Shown one piece after another: positions 42,457 to 53,302 of a stretch of 64,000 nucleotides of DNA; the first letter of the stretch is position 1; every line of letters starts with the position of its first letter. Made by a program: the position numbers and the translations under genes. Below the pieces are notes generated by a model. The model ran no database searches. It was not told the origin of the DNA and was given only the letters and a program-made list of their open reading frames with translations. This stretch comes from Pseudeuparius sepicola. Taxonomy: Eukaryota > Arthropoda > Insecta > Coleoptera > Anthribidae. The stretch is from positions 62,725,949 through 62,789,948 of the forward strand of contig OY987298.1 in assembly GCA_963920635.1 (NCBI GenBank), written 5' to 3'.

Positions 42457-43940
42457 AATCTGTGGTGACAGGGTAAAAGTGCTTAAGTCATAAGACTTTG
42501 AATTGAAATTATTGGCCGGCATAAAATTACTTGATTTTCGTCGCCGCAAAAAATTGCAAAAATAATTATTTTAATTTTTTGCTGGGGCTATTTTTTTACT
42601 TAATAGAGGTCCATTTGTATGTCAGAAGTTATAAAAGTAAAGTAAGGTACTTACCTTATTTTAGTGACTTAAGCAGTTTTGATCAGACGGTTATTTCGGA
42701 CATAAGAAGTTTTTCTCCAAATAAATAAATTACTAATATTGCTATTTTCAATTATTTTATACAAAAAATATAAACTGGTAAATTGAACTTAAATAACAAA
42801 ATGTCGAAAATCAAATTAAATACTTAAAAAAATAACAAGTGATTTTATTATCATTCTTGACTTTCATCACTGTCAGCCTCATTTTTCCTTGCATCCGTGA
42901 AGGGAAGATTTGTATAGTTAGTTGTGGAAACCAAGATCTACTAAACGAAAAATGCAGGGAAGGTCTTTCTTTTTTCCTCAGATATAGAAATGAGAGCCAT
43001 GTATTGACGCTTGGGTTCTAAACTAGGATTTTCTCGGCGTCTTCGTAAACGGGAAATACTTTTAAATGATTCGTCCATATCAACGTATTTTTTATACTGT
43101 AATATGCCAATATAGCATTGTACCCTCGCCTCGCACAGTGTATTCGAGCTTGGTATTTTCCGAGCCTCGCACATCGCACACACGCAGGCTATTCTCAATA
43201 TATCCAAGAAAACGATCTTATTGTATCTGTATAAAGATTATGACATTCACCAAATTTTCTCCTTTGCTAATTTTTAAAATGCGTACTGTGATTTTAGAAC
43301 ATTTTCGAAACACCCGCCACTTTTTTAAACATGAATTTAATAAAATGTCTTGCATCCAGAAATGAATTGTCGTGCATCCAGGAATGAATTGAATACAAAT
43401 GAATTGAATACAACAAGACAGTTTAAACACGAGAATTACTTCGAAAAGGCGATGTGCGGTGCGCCGATAAGGCTACCTCAGGCCAGACTCTGTGCGAGGC
43501 TATGGTCCAGGCGAGGTGCGGTGCGATGGGCGGTGCTCCGTTGTGGCCTCCGCTTTTTAGTGTATTTAAGATGTTACATAGAAAATAAATACTATTGGCA
43601 GTATTGGTACACATTGGGCAAAACTGCTTATGTCAACTAAAGCGATTTTTTCGGAACCGAAAATAAAATAATTTTGCGAGAGAAACGTCTTACGTAGACA
43701 TAAGAACGTTTCTTCCTATTATTTATAAACAGGTTTTGCATAAGTACACTTAAGTGGTTCAGGTCAAACCAAAAATAAGAATAGTCAGTTTTTCCCAATC
43801 AAAATTTACTTTTCATGGTAACTCAATGACTTAAGAGCTTTTGCCCATCGAAAGTATGCACATTTCGTAATGTGAATATAATCTAAGCCCATTTTCGCAA
43901 AAAAATTATTTAAGCTCTTTTACCCTGTCACCACAGAAAT
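42457..43940. mobile_element. 1.5-kb TIR element, family unknown
   Basis: CTGTGGTGACAGGGTAAAAG at 42461 and CTTTTACCCTGTCACCACAG ending about 43936 are perfect 20-bp inverted ends, with more similarity inward (GTGCTTAAG against AGCTTAAAT). Possible 4-bp target duplication AAAT on both sides, which would need confirmation. The minus-strand ORF 42941-43207 lies inside. The GGTGACAGGG end does not match any superfamily I know well. Confidence 0.7.
42941..43207 (-). CDS. Unrecognised ORF inside the 1.5-kb TIR element
   Basis: The 88-codon minus frame includes KKYVDMDESFKSISRLRRRR and ends after a KRKTFPAFF stretch. A second minus frame just downstream (about 42940-42850) ends in a SDESQE acidic tail, suggesting a frameshifted C-terminus of one protein. 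A basic RLRRRREN segment could bind nucleic acid. Possibly what remains of the element's transposase. Function unknown; gene status is weak. Confidence 0.3.
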   Translation of the reverse strand: MDILRIACVCAMCEARKIPSSNTLCEARVQCYIGILQYKKYVDMDESFKSISRLRRRRENPSLEPKRQYMALISISEEKRKTFPAFFV

Positions 43941-44020
43941 GTAAAATAAAGTTAATATAATAGTTTCGATTTTTGTTAACAATGATGACACGGCTAACTA
44001 GTATCGAACATTTCTCAAAC

Positions 44021-44092
44021 AGCGAAGTAGCGCAGTGGAAGCGTGCTGGGCTCATAACCCAGAGGTCTGGCGTTCGAAACGCTCTGGGGCAA
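44021..44092 (+). tRNA. tRNA-Met-like sequence (CAT), probably pseudogene or SINE head
   Basis: TAGCGCAGTGGAAGCGTGC (A box region), CTGGG-CTCATAA-CCCAG (perfect anticodon stem, CAT at 44053-44055) and GGCGTTCGAAACGC (B box/T arm) follow the initiator tRNA-Met plan, but the acceptor strands AGCGAAG and TGGGGCA pair poorly. A T run follows at 44095. Internal Pol III promoter boxes look intact, as in tRNA-derived SINEs. No typical SINE tail is seen. Confidence 0.45.
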
Positions 44093-44134
44093 ACTTTTTT
44101 ATTTTTTACTAAAGTATTTTTTAAAAATATGTAG

Positions 44135-44205
44135 TGTTAAATATTGTACGGTGGTACGGAACCCTTCGTGTGCGAGTTCGACTCGCACTTGGCCGATTTT
44201 TAACT
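44135..44205 (+). repeat. Dispersed repeat tail with GACTCGCACTTGGCCG
   Basis: GGTACGGAACCCTTCGTGTG, CGAGTTCGACTCGCACTTGG and GCCGATTTTT form a compact block that I recall as the end of a dispersed retroelement in lepidopteran genomes. It contains a GTGCGAG/CTCGCAC dyad. The identification is from memory. Confidence 0.45.
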
Positions 44206-44235
44206 TTATACCTACCTACTTGTGTATTGTTATAG

Positions 44236-44640
44236 ATAGTTGCAGTATTTGGCATTGCAGGAGCATGCCGCAGAGACGAGTTACAGAAATTACCATTAAG
44301 TATTAACGACATGGATTCTATGATAACTGTGAAAATTCCCGATAGCAAGACAAACAAACCTCGATCATTATTTGTAATAAGCGGTCAAATTAGAAGTTTT
44401 AATTTTGTTGAAATGTATCGCAAAAATGCATCCCTTCGTCCCCAGTCTACCAGTCACTCTAGATTCCTTTTAAGATATTATAACGGAAAATGCTTCGTTT
44501 AACCTGTTGGTATAAATACTTTTAGTAAAATTTCAATTTCTAAAAAAAACTGAAATAGCTGCTCAAATTCTGGAAGATGAACCAAGTTCCAGTACCGGAA
44601 ACTTCACAACAATTCGAAAAAGAGAAAAATTAAAAAAAAA
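44236..44640 (+). pseudogene. Crypton-type tyrosine recombinase relic
   Basis: The frame 44236-44502 reads VAVFGIAGACRRDELQKL, then VKIPDSKTNKPRSL, YRKNASLRPQSTSHSR and LLRYYNGKCFV before a stop; beyond it PVGINTFSKI continues in frame until a further shift. GxxGACRRDEL with its catalytic Arg, and the F-L-x-Y-x-N-G-K-C-x-x-Q-PVG block are hallmarks of insect Crypton-type tyrosine recombinases (DNA elements that integrate by strand exchange). The H-x-x-R and Tyr nucleophile region is missing. Inactive. Confidence 0.7.
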
Positions 44641-44961
44641 ATACTGGAAATGAAAATTGTCAGTTACCTCGACTGCGTCTCGAGCTGAAAACTTCATGCC
44701 TCGTGCAACAAATATGCACTTTTTGCACTAGTTACACAAATAACTATTTTTCTAAGTATAATAGAATTGTTTTTTTTCGCATAGCAAAAAGAACCTTTTT
44801 CAGGGTATATTAGGTGTCTCAAGTAAAGTCCCAATATATCCTTAGTTTTTGAAATAACAAGACCAGCTTAAAACCAGGATGATGCAGTTTTCTCTGGAGA
44901 ATTCGAATATAGCTTCAGAATTTGTATACAGGGTGTTCTCGAAAAGTGAAGGACAAAAATA

Positions 44962-46200
44962 CAGGGTGTCTATTTAAGAACGGTCACTCGAGAAAATCTT
45001 GACAAATATGCATTTTTCTGAGAACTTTTTTTTAAAAAAAAATCTCTTTTTTGATGAGCTAACTTTGCGTAAAAACACACTTGAGACCCATGGCCTACTT
45101 TCCGAGATATTTTTCAAAATCCCGAAAATCGCCGATATTTCTTCGGGATGTAACTTTTTTGTTTCAAGAGTTACCGAAAAAATTTCTTAATGAAATTTGT
45201 GTGCAAAACTGATTCCTTTAAACCTAGTTTATCAAAATTTGGAAAAATACCATGGTTTGTTGTGTGCTCTCTTAACACTTAATTTTTTTTATTTATAGCT
45301 GTCATGCATAGGACTAGAAAATTTTAAAAATGTGAAAAATGTGCAAGATACCGATACCTCGCAAGAAATTTCCAAGATTTCCAATGTAGTGTGTTGGGAA
45401 AAAATACCTAAAACATGAAGGTACAAGATTCGAGGCCACGGGTCGCTACAATAAAATGGGCACATTTTTCGGTGGGTAATAAGAGAGCACCCATCAATGA
45501 CGTCAAAACCTATAGACGTGGTGCCCCATTGTTAAAATGCCCTTTATTTTGACTCCAAGATTAAATATATCCATACTACTCTAAAAACATGCTACAAACA
45601 AAGGTAGAAAGTCAACCATCAACCAACTATACACCCGGTGATTCCCGGTTATAGTTCCTCCAGAATCACACTTAGATATCGCATGTTTTTTCTTGTTTGG
45701 GGGCGCCGGAAGCATCGGAACCTCATCTCAAGATTCGGGGGATGGTCTAACGACGCCAGCCTCCGAGCCCAGGGTCGAAATAAGTTCGCTACGGCTCGAC
45801 AAAAAGGGGCAATTTCTGACAATCTCGCGACATTTTCGAAATAATTTAATGGAGCGCTTAGATTGTGATTAGTTCTGGGCGTCAAGCGTTTATCAAAACA
45901 AACCTGTCTATAGGTTCTGACGTCATTGGCACCCATTAAACCGTGGCATTATTTTAAATTCTGATAAAGTATGCTTAAAGCAATTAGTTTTGCCTACAAA
46001 TGACATTGGGGAAATTTTTTCGGTAACTCTTGAAACAAAAGATTTACAAACCGAAGAAATTTCGGCAGTATTCAGATTTTTCAAAAATATCTCTGGAAGT
46101 AGGCCATGGATCTCAAATGTTACACAAAGTTATCCTATCAAAAAAGCAACCATTTATTTCAAATAAAGTTCTCAGAAAAATAAATAGTAAGATTTATTGG
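44962..46200. mobile_element. Diverged inverted-repeat element
   Basis: A TACAGGGTG end occurs at 44960-44968, with another at about 44930. Arms 44990-45215 and about 46000-46185 are inverted copies with TTTCTGAGAAC, CATGGCCTAC, GAGATATTTTT and TTTCAAGAGTTACCGAAAAA, visibly diverged. A second inverted pair lies within (CCATCAATGACGTCAAAACC near 45492 against GACGTCATTGGCACCC near 45919). The right terminus is lost. No coding sequence. Confidence 0.65.
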
Positions 46201-46990
46201 GGGATTTGTTGGACGAAAATTATTGTTAGGTATTTGGAAAACAGGCTTTAATAAATGGAGTTTTGTGTATAGGCGCTTGTAAGCCTGCCGTGGTTTCAGC
46301 ACGGCCACAACTGGGCACTCCTCAAGTTGGTGTCGCTACTAGGTCTGTACTTGTTTCGGTATGTCTAATATCTGCTCCTGATTTAGAGTGTCGCTCGCGC
46401 ACTAAAAGAGGTAATAATGGACTGGCGCGAGTGGTGATTCATATGGACGGCGCGGCGAGCAGATGCTTTTTGTTTGTGTTTTTAGGGGACAAAAAAATAG
46501 TGACTAGTCGCACAAGAAGGCGTTACTACATGTTGGTTTACGAGAACGTGGATGAAATATAATAAAATAATATAATAATAAAAGTTTATATGAGTTGATA
46601 GTTCTACTCTACTTTCACTATCCACGTGCATATTTTATATTTTCTTTACAATCCACGGAATGTTTAAGGTTTAAGTAAACGCAACATAAAATATATTGCT
46701 CTGGTTTGGAAATATCGAAATAATATTCCTCGCCAGAGATTTTCACATGAAATTAGAAATAACTGAATAAAATTTCTCATTAGTCTAAAATGAGGGGATA
46801 TTTGCTTCATAAAATTTCGAGTTTTCCAGTTTTCCATTGAACATCAGACAGACGAAACTATAGCATTGCGCGTTTGAACGCTTTAAAACAAGCAGAGATG
46901 TTATTTCTTTCTGGATATTTCAAGGAAATCATACTGAAATCTAAACCCTAAATCCGATCCTGCTCCGTCCCCCCACTGTTTTATTGAAAA
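46201..46990. other. Unassigned spacer
   Basis: The frame 46263-46562 is open for 99 codons and ends RTRRRYYMLVYENVDE, but I cannot place it in a family. The sequence 46630-46690 has CCACGTGCATATT and AAGTAAACGC words, E-box- and forkhead-like. Confidence 0.3.
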
Positions 46991-47694
46991 TAAACGAAAT
47001 TAGTCTGATTGAAAGGAAATGAGGGAAATGCGTTTAAATAAATCATTTCACTCCCGATTTCCATATTCGTGTCAAAAAACTGGCCGGCTCTAAGAGGGTA
47101 TAGCACTGCTAATGGTGTTTCAATGTTAGGGGTTCATCCGGACCATTAATATGCATATAGGAATTTTAGGATGGTCATAGTCTCCCTTCGCAAACAAATA
47201 AATTTATATATGGACCGGCTGCAGACCTTGCATACATAAATTTGCTGGATGCGATTTTTATTTAAATGTGTTAAACAATAAACAACTAAGTAGTATAGAT
47301 TTCGGATTTTTATCCAGATTATGAAGAAGAATTAAGGTATAGGTAAGGTACCAAATACCAAATTTGTTATATGCCAACAATCACAAATTTGTTTTGACAA
47401 TATCAGCGCAAGAACTTGCACCTCGAAATGCGATAAAATTATATCTCCAGCGTGTGTCCCGCCAATCACAGTTCTACAAATCATAAAATTCCAGAATATT
47501 GTTACACGAATTTGAATAAAACTGAATAAAGGGACCTCTGGAACTTCAGGGTAATGCCAAAGACATGTATATGTATGTGTCAAAAATAAGCGAGTCTCCA
47601 TTTCAACTTACAAAAAACAGACAGTATATTTTAAGCATAAACTTGGTTCTAATACAATCTCTTTGCTATGTAGATTAACGCAAAAGCAAATAAA
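46991..47694. other. Spacer with possible regulatory words
   Basis: Around 47090-47180 the sequence has balanced composition and contains CTGCTAATGGTG and GACCATTAATATGCATATAG, a homeodomain/POU-like cluster. It is not repetitive within the window. Candidate conserved noncoding element only. Confidence 0.3.
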
Positions 47695-48361
47695 AGGCAC
47701 AATATTCATGTCTTTAGAAGATATTTCGTTAAACCGTTTGCATTGAAATCGGCAAAATGTGCCTCAATTCACCTTTGACCCAGATAAATAATTGTTCGTT
47801 CAAAATTAAGAAAAAACGCCTAATGGATATTGAGTAATACATCACTGGTTTTCCTGAAATATGGATTTCAACATTTTGTCGAGTTTAATCCGTTCCATTT
47901 TGAAAGCGAAAGGAATTTTTTGTAACTTTAAATGGTACAATTATTTTGTAAAATTTGAAAACGGCAGTTAAAAATTTTATTTTTCGAATTTTGGGGCACA
48001 TTTTGCCGATTTCAACGCAAACGGTTGATTTTATCGTTATGAAACAAGAGTACCCTTTTATTGCAAAATAAAAAGATGCACTAAAACGAAGAACCTGCGA
48101 GATAACCTCAAAAAAGTTATGAGTATAAAACTCATTGTGCTACTCTTCTTCTCCGCCTCTGGTCGATGGGAATAAATTGTTTTTTACACAAAATTGTTGC
48201 ACTTCAGTTACTAAAGAACTGTACCAAGTTTCATTTAAATTGCATAACCCTGTAACTTTCTTATCATGCATTTTCGGACTCATGTTTATAGGAACTTTTT
48301 GTCCAAAATGATATTTTATACCTGTCACAATACGTTGGCACCATAATTTAGAAACACCCTG
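47695..48361. mobile_element. Truncated relative of the 60.5-61.6 kb MITE
   Basis: The right end GAAACACCCTG is followed by TA at 48362-48363. Internal words TTTCAACGCAAACGGTTGAT, ATGAAACAAGAGTACC and GAGATAACCTCAAAAAAGTT match the MITE at 60464-61629. An inner inverted pair (CCGTTTGCATTGAAATC against GATTTCAACGCAAACGG) shows the same fold-back plan. The left arm is cut off. Confidence 0.7.
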
Positions 48362-48504
48362 TATAAAAATAAAAATGCTAAAATTGGCTAAACATTTTGT
48401 TGTAGGTGATTTTATCAGTAAGTTGATATATTTATTTTGTAGATGTCAGATATGGCTAATCAACTCGAAAAACGATAAAAACAGATCTATTTGTTAGGTT
48501 AGAA

Positions 48505-48868
48505 ACAAATATGAGTAGGTTTGCGAAATTTCGAAAGTCTAGGCCTGCTTTGATTTCTTGGTATTTTCCCACTTTTTTTTAGAAGAGTAGGTTTTACGGC
48601 AAAATGTTATTAAGAAAACTTTCAAAAAATTTCCAAAGCGTTTTAATTTTTTAGGAGAAATAATCAAAGTCGACCAAGGCTTTTGAAAATTTCCACACCT
48701 ATATAACCTATAACCTATACAGCGTTTTTATTGTGAACAAGTTTTCATAATAACGTTTTGCTGTAAAACCTACAAAAAAAGCATTTTTCTAAAAAAAGGG
48801 GAAAAGTACAAGAAACCAAAGTAGGCCTAGACTTTCGAAATTTCGCAAACCTACTCAGTTTTTCATTC
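48505..48868. repeat. Inverted repeat, about 120-bp arms
   Basis: GAGTAGGTTTGCGAAATTTC near 48512 faces GAAATTTCGCAAACCTACTC near 48856; the arms continue through AAAGTCTAGGCCTGCTTTG and a TTTTACGGCAAAATG stretch. A third, direct fragment (TTTTGTCGTAAAACCTAC) follows at about 48890. No ends defined. Confidence 0.7.
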
Positions 48869-49530
48869 TGAACAAGTTTCTTTAATAACATTTTGTCGTA
48901 AAACCTACAAAAAAGGCACTTTATTGATCTGGAAAATTAGTTTCTTCATAATTTCCAAGGCATACGTGATTTTTTGAAATTACAGTTATGTCACAAATTA
49001 GTTTCAAACCAAGCAGGGCTGATCGATAGAAGCTCAAATTCATCTCGAATTTTTTTGTTATTTACACAAGTCAATCAGGGGACACACTGTAGATACGATA
49101 AATTACCTTAAATAAAATTACACATTGTAAATGTATCGGCATTTACACGTACGCCATTTAATAACATTGCATCGACTTATTTGCGTCTTTATCATTTATA
49201 AGGTAAGTAGGTATACTAACAGTTGAAATTCGTAAAATATTTTCCCATACGATCGTGCTATCCGGACATTACCGCCGCGCCGTCAATTGTTTCATGTGCT
49301 TCGTTTTGAGAAGTTACATTAATTCCTAGCAAATGGAAGTGAGTACAAATGTATTTTTTTATTTTGTTTAAGCACAGATAAAGTTAATTTCTTTTAAGTT
49401 ATATTTTGCCTGAGGACTTTACAACGGATTTCCCCTATTACTCGTGGGTTTTTGTTATAGATACGACTAACGAATACCATTATTATAATAACTATTATTG
49501 GTTCATATTATATTATTTGTTTGCTTGTAC
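48869..49530. other. Unassigned AT-rich spacer
   Basis: No gene or well-defined repeat recognised beyond the partial repeat near 48890. Confidence 0.4.
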
Positions 49531-49835
49531 GGGGCCGATGCGTCCCTGCAGGCGGGCGAGAGTACCGCTGGCTTATACGTGGATGATTTTCGGGGATCGG
49601 CCGGCGGCTTTTCAGCCGGCCATTCATCTCCAGTTTTCAGCTATTAGCCGCTATCGCTTAGCCCGGCCGCGTAATGGACCGTGCCTTGACTGATGCCCTG
49701 CAGCCCGCGTCGCCCGCCCCCCCCCCCCTTCCTCCCCTCCTGCTTCCGCCTGCCGCCACCCTCTCCCCCCACCCGCATCCCGGACTTCTTTCCGATGGTG
49801 GAGAGATTCTCCGTTCGTGCACCTGGGTCCAAGGC
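49531..49835. other. GC-rich island
   Basis: CCGGCGGCTTTTCAGCCGGC, GCCCGGCCGCGTAATGGACC and a C-rich pyrimidine tract (49705-49770). CGTAATGG is a homeodomain-like word. Overlapping frames are composition-driven. The right edge abuts dispersed repeat R. Confidence 0.4.
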
Positions 49836-50210
49836 AAATGCGATTATACCTACACCCTGTCGGCGTTGGTTTATTTTCTGAATGTGTCATAAATTTAAAC
49901 GGAGGCGGAGGTCTAAATAACAAGAATTTAGCAATGTAAAAGTTATATAAATTCATTGATATAATGCTTAATAATACCGCAACATAATTTATAAGCTGCA
50001 TAATTTAGAACAGTGTGAAACACACAAACTTTAAGAAGTAGGTAGGTACGTGTTTGTATCCAACAGATTCGCGGTTAGTGATAATTTGCACAAGTGCAAT
50101 TACCGGTAATTGCACTAGTGCAAATTATCGCTAGCAGAGGCATATCATTGGTTGGATTTTTATGGAAGGAGCTACCTTATTGGATGCAAGCAGTATGAGG
50201 GAAATAATCG
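49833..50210 (+). repeat. Dispersed repeat R, copy 1
   Basis: It begins CCAAGGCAAATGCGATTATA and runs through TTGGTTTATTTTCTGAATGT, AACGGAGGCGGAGGTCTAAA and GAAGGAGCTACCTTATTGGA. Two other copies exist: 59216-59625 (inverted) and 61632-62090 (direct). This copy lacks the GTTGCTAAGCAAC word of the others. It contains a 50-bp near-perfect palindrome (50080-50129) centred on TTACCGGTAA. Confidence 0.85.
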
Positions 50211-50484
50211 ATATAATATTTGCAGAACGATTGGCCAGTCATAAGGGGGTGGCAGATCACCCCCAAGATGTCGTGAGAGCAATGAACTTTTTATTATTTA
50301 GTTAAGCTTAATTTTTTAATATGTTATGACAACTATTTCAAGTGTAAATGCCAATTTGCAGAACAAAATGGCGGTATTAACACTCTGGCAGAACGATTCG
50401 AATGTTCCGTTCGCGCGGCATCATTGCGTACCATCAGTCGCAAAATAACTTTGCAATTATAAGGGGTACGAAAAAGTGGTTTAA

Positions 50485-51639
50485 CACTTTGACTACTGGT
50501 CATACTATTTATTTTTTTTCCCTGAAACTAAAACATATTTATATTAAATATCAATTATTTATTGATAAGGTTTGTCACAAATGCAAACTTAAAACATTTT
50601 TTAACGAAAAACTACCCTAAAGTGTGTGTCATAAAATTGTACACACAGTTTCTGGTGAATTTACGTCGGTAACATTATTACCTAAGACTGTGTGTACCAT
50701 AATTGGATACAATGTTTATTTTTTGTCTGACAATTATGGGTTTCAAAAAAATAACTTGTACAAAGAAATTTGTCATTGCATGCCTGGCAAGACAATTTGT
50801 CACATTTTCTGTACTTTATTGCATATCCTCGTTCGTTTTCCTAGCACTGTACCTAATTTTTATAACATTTTGCACATTTAAGTCTTTGTTCTGTATCGAT
50901 GAGTTTGTGACTGCTTTAAAGGCGTTGAGTTTCTTCTTTCTCAATTTGCATATTTCCCTCACTCAAAATTTTATTCGGGATTTCGTCTTGAAATTTTGTG
51001 ATAAATTATTTTTCCTGTTATGGCTTGTCAGTATTTGCGTTTATAATTGTTTGACTAAAAGCAAAGTTTACAGAATAAAATATATTCTGTAAAGTTTGCT
51101 AAAAGCTCCATACCCACTTTTCTATACCACGGAGAATTGTAAGATGTTTTCTGGTCTGAAACGCCTATAATAATATGAATGATTTTGCCTGGTTGTATTG
51201 CACTAGTGTAGAAGGTTTCCTCTCAAAACCCCTTTTTGTTGTATCTCAACCATTTCTGGAACAGATCCAGTTGTAACGAACAAAACGTCTCTTTTATCCT
51301 TCCATTTACCTATACTATTGCTTTTATTTTGGTATTGCTCTGTTTTACATACACAATAAACTCTAACCACGCCAAATAGAAGACCCATTAGAAGGCCATA
51401 GCAGTGCATCCAGAATCTAGTTCAGTAGTAGCGCCATCTTTTAAAAAAAGTTCAAACTGCTTCGCCAGAATTTTGCTAGAAACTAAACGAATTGATAGGT
51501 GCATTTAAATATGTGGATACTGTGTCTGCCTCGTGTACACAGCACGTAGAACCATGCTATTGCCTGTGGCTACATGCGGACACACAGTTTCTGCTAAACA
51601 TCAAGTGTGTACCAGCTTTGGTACACAGTAGTCAAAGTG
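50485..51639. mobile_element. piggyBac-like element, 1155 bp, degraded
   Basis: TTAA at 50481-50484 and 51640-51643 bounds CACTTTGACTACTG and its complement CAGTAGTCAAAGTG. Subterminal GTGTGTACC / GTACACACAG words recur at both ends. A transposase relic lies on the minus strand. TTAA target and CACTTTGACT ends identify a piggyBac-like element, internally deleted relative to the usual 2.2-2.5 kb. Confidence 0.88.
50725..51409 (-). pseudogene. piggyBac transposase relic
   Basis: Three minus-strand blocks in order: 51203-51409 has GKWKDKRDVLFVTT with an EMVEIQQKG follow-up, about 51080-51160 has GVSDQKTSYNSPWYRKVGME, and about 50725-50830 has a Cys-rich C-terminus (SCQACNDKFLC, FFETHNC). These are the KWkDkrxV, GVDxxDQ...YS...kWYkK and C-terminal zinc-binding blocks of piggyBac transposases. 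Frameshifts and stops separate them, the GVD motif reads GVS, and the catalytic N-terminal part is missing. The hydrophobic plus frame 50703-51092 is its shadow. Confidence 0.8.
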
Positions 51640-52570
51640 TTAAATATTTTTTTTAGGAAATTTAATTCTCTACATAATAGATCTCTTGACATTTTTTCGA
51701 ATTTCGCTTACTTTCTGAGATATAGTGAAGATAAAAAAATAATTTGCAAATATTTTTTACATTCAGGCGCGAATATCAATTTTTTTTTGTGGCACTCGTA
51801 GGTATATGATTTTTATAAGGACACTGATTTCAGAACAATATAATTAGTGTTGCTTGAGTACCCCAAATATGATATATGTATATTTTAATTGTAATATTAT
51901 AATAAGTGGAAAACTGATTGCCATGAAAACAGTTACAAAAAACGTTAAATCTCCCCGCTGGGTGGTGCACTATAGGTGGTGGTGAACCTGCCCAGTATTT
52001 CTGCTAAATGTCATTTTTGAACATTCTATTCATAAAGAAAATTCTTTTTTTTACAATATCTCAGAAACTAAGCGAGATATCAAAAAACATTTTTTATTGG
52101 AAATTAAATTTTCTACACAATTGGTTCTTACTCCTGTGCTCGTATTTTGTATAGTTTTGAAGACATTCGCGCCTGAATGTAAAAAATATTTGCAAATCAT
52201 TTTTTATCTTCACTATATCTCTGAAAGTAAGCTAAAATTCGGATCTATTATGTAGAGAATTAAATTTCCTACAAAAAAATCCAAACCCTTTTTTGTACCC
52301 CTTATAATTGCAAAGTTATTTTGCGACTGATCGTACGCAATGAAGGCGCGCGAACGGAACATTCGAATCGTTCTGCTAGAGTGTTAATACCGCCATTTTG
52401 TTCTGCAAATTGGCATTTACACTTGAAATAGTTGTCATAACAACATATTAAAAAAATAAGCTTAACTAAATAATAAAAAGTTCATTGCTCACACGACATC
52501 TTGGGGGTGATCTGCCAGCCCCTTATGACTGGCCAATCGTTCTGCAAATATTATATCGATAATTGTCGGC

Positions 52571-53014
52571 CATCAGAGGTGCACTGGAAAACATTTCAGC
52601 CTTAACTAAATAATAAAAAGATGCATTTTTTTACCAGTAAGTGGCGTTCTGCCACCCCCTTATGACTGTAGTCAGGGTTAATCCTTGCGGATGACACTTG
52701 GTTATGGCCCCCTCAACATCCTTGCAAAAATATGCCTTAACTAAATCACCACTTGAACATGTACGCTGGCTCTTAGACTAGAGGTATACCTACACCTACT
52801 CAAAGTGCTTCAACTTTACTTGATGTTCCATCCCATTTTTACAAGCTTTTATTTATTATAATGATAGTTTGTTCGCGGAGACGATCCGTGTCTAGTTGTT
52901 GACAAGTGCGCATGCGCGCTACCGTTATTGGCGCTTGCGAAAAATCCGGGATTGTGGCAATTAATTCCCTGTTCCCGGTGGCACTAGGACGAGTACATTA
53001 TAGGTACCTATATT
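52571..53014. other. Spacer with NRF1/ewg-type word
   Basis: AT-rich to 52870, then a small GC-rich patch 52872-52990. It includes GTGCGCATGCGCGC (52906-52919), a match to the NRF1/erect-wing recognition palindrome GCGCATGCGC, usually found in CpG-rich housekeeping promoters. No TATA box or transcript evidence nearby. Confidence 0.35.
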
Positions 53015-53302
53015 AGAGGTGTCATTTTAAATTGTGCTCCATTTGTTTACTGTCAAATTTATGGATGTTATTTTCAACATTATTTGTGAAGTAATAATTA
53101 TCCGATTTAAGAAAATTGAACGATATACTCTCCAACAAGGAATATAATTAGTGAAAATTCACTACAGACAGATATGGTGAACATTTCGCGTAAGCGATTC
53201 GTAGAATTCGTGGTATATTTGGTCGGAATGAGGCACTGTCGCGAAATTTGAGCGAATTGGCCAAGTTAGTGAGACTAAGTGAGACTAAGTCACCCTATTA
53301 TA

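Larger units (their letters stand above)
50205..52570. mobile_element. Large inverted repeat, one arm hit by piggyBac
   Basis: The left arm (50205-50484, continuing at 51640-51785) and right arm (about 52150-52570) are inverted copies: AATATTTGCAGAACGATTGG, GGGGGTGGCAGATCACCCCC, CAAATTGGCATTTACACTTG, GTTCGCGCG and ATTCAGGCGCGAATATC-type words all have partners. The left arm is interrupted by a TTAA-flanked piggyBac-like element; the right arm is not. The loop (about 51790-52150) has no coding sequence. Confidence 0.85.

Noticed and set aside
50703..51092. Hydrophobic 129-codon plus frame resembling a membrane protein
   Set aside because: It is antisense to the piggyBac transposase relic; its Phe/Leu richness reflects Lys/Glu/Asn codons on the other strand.
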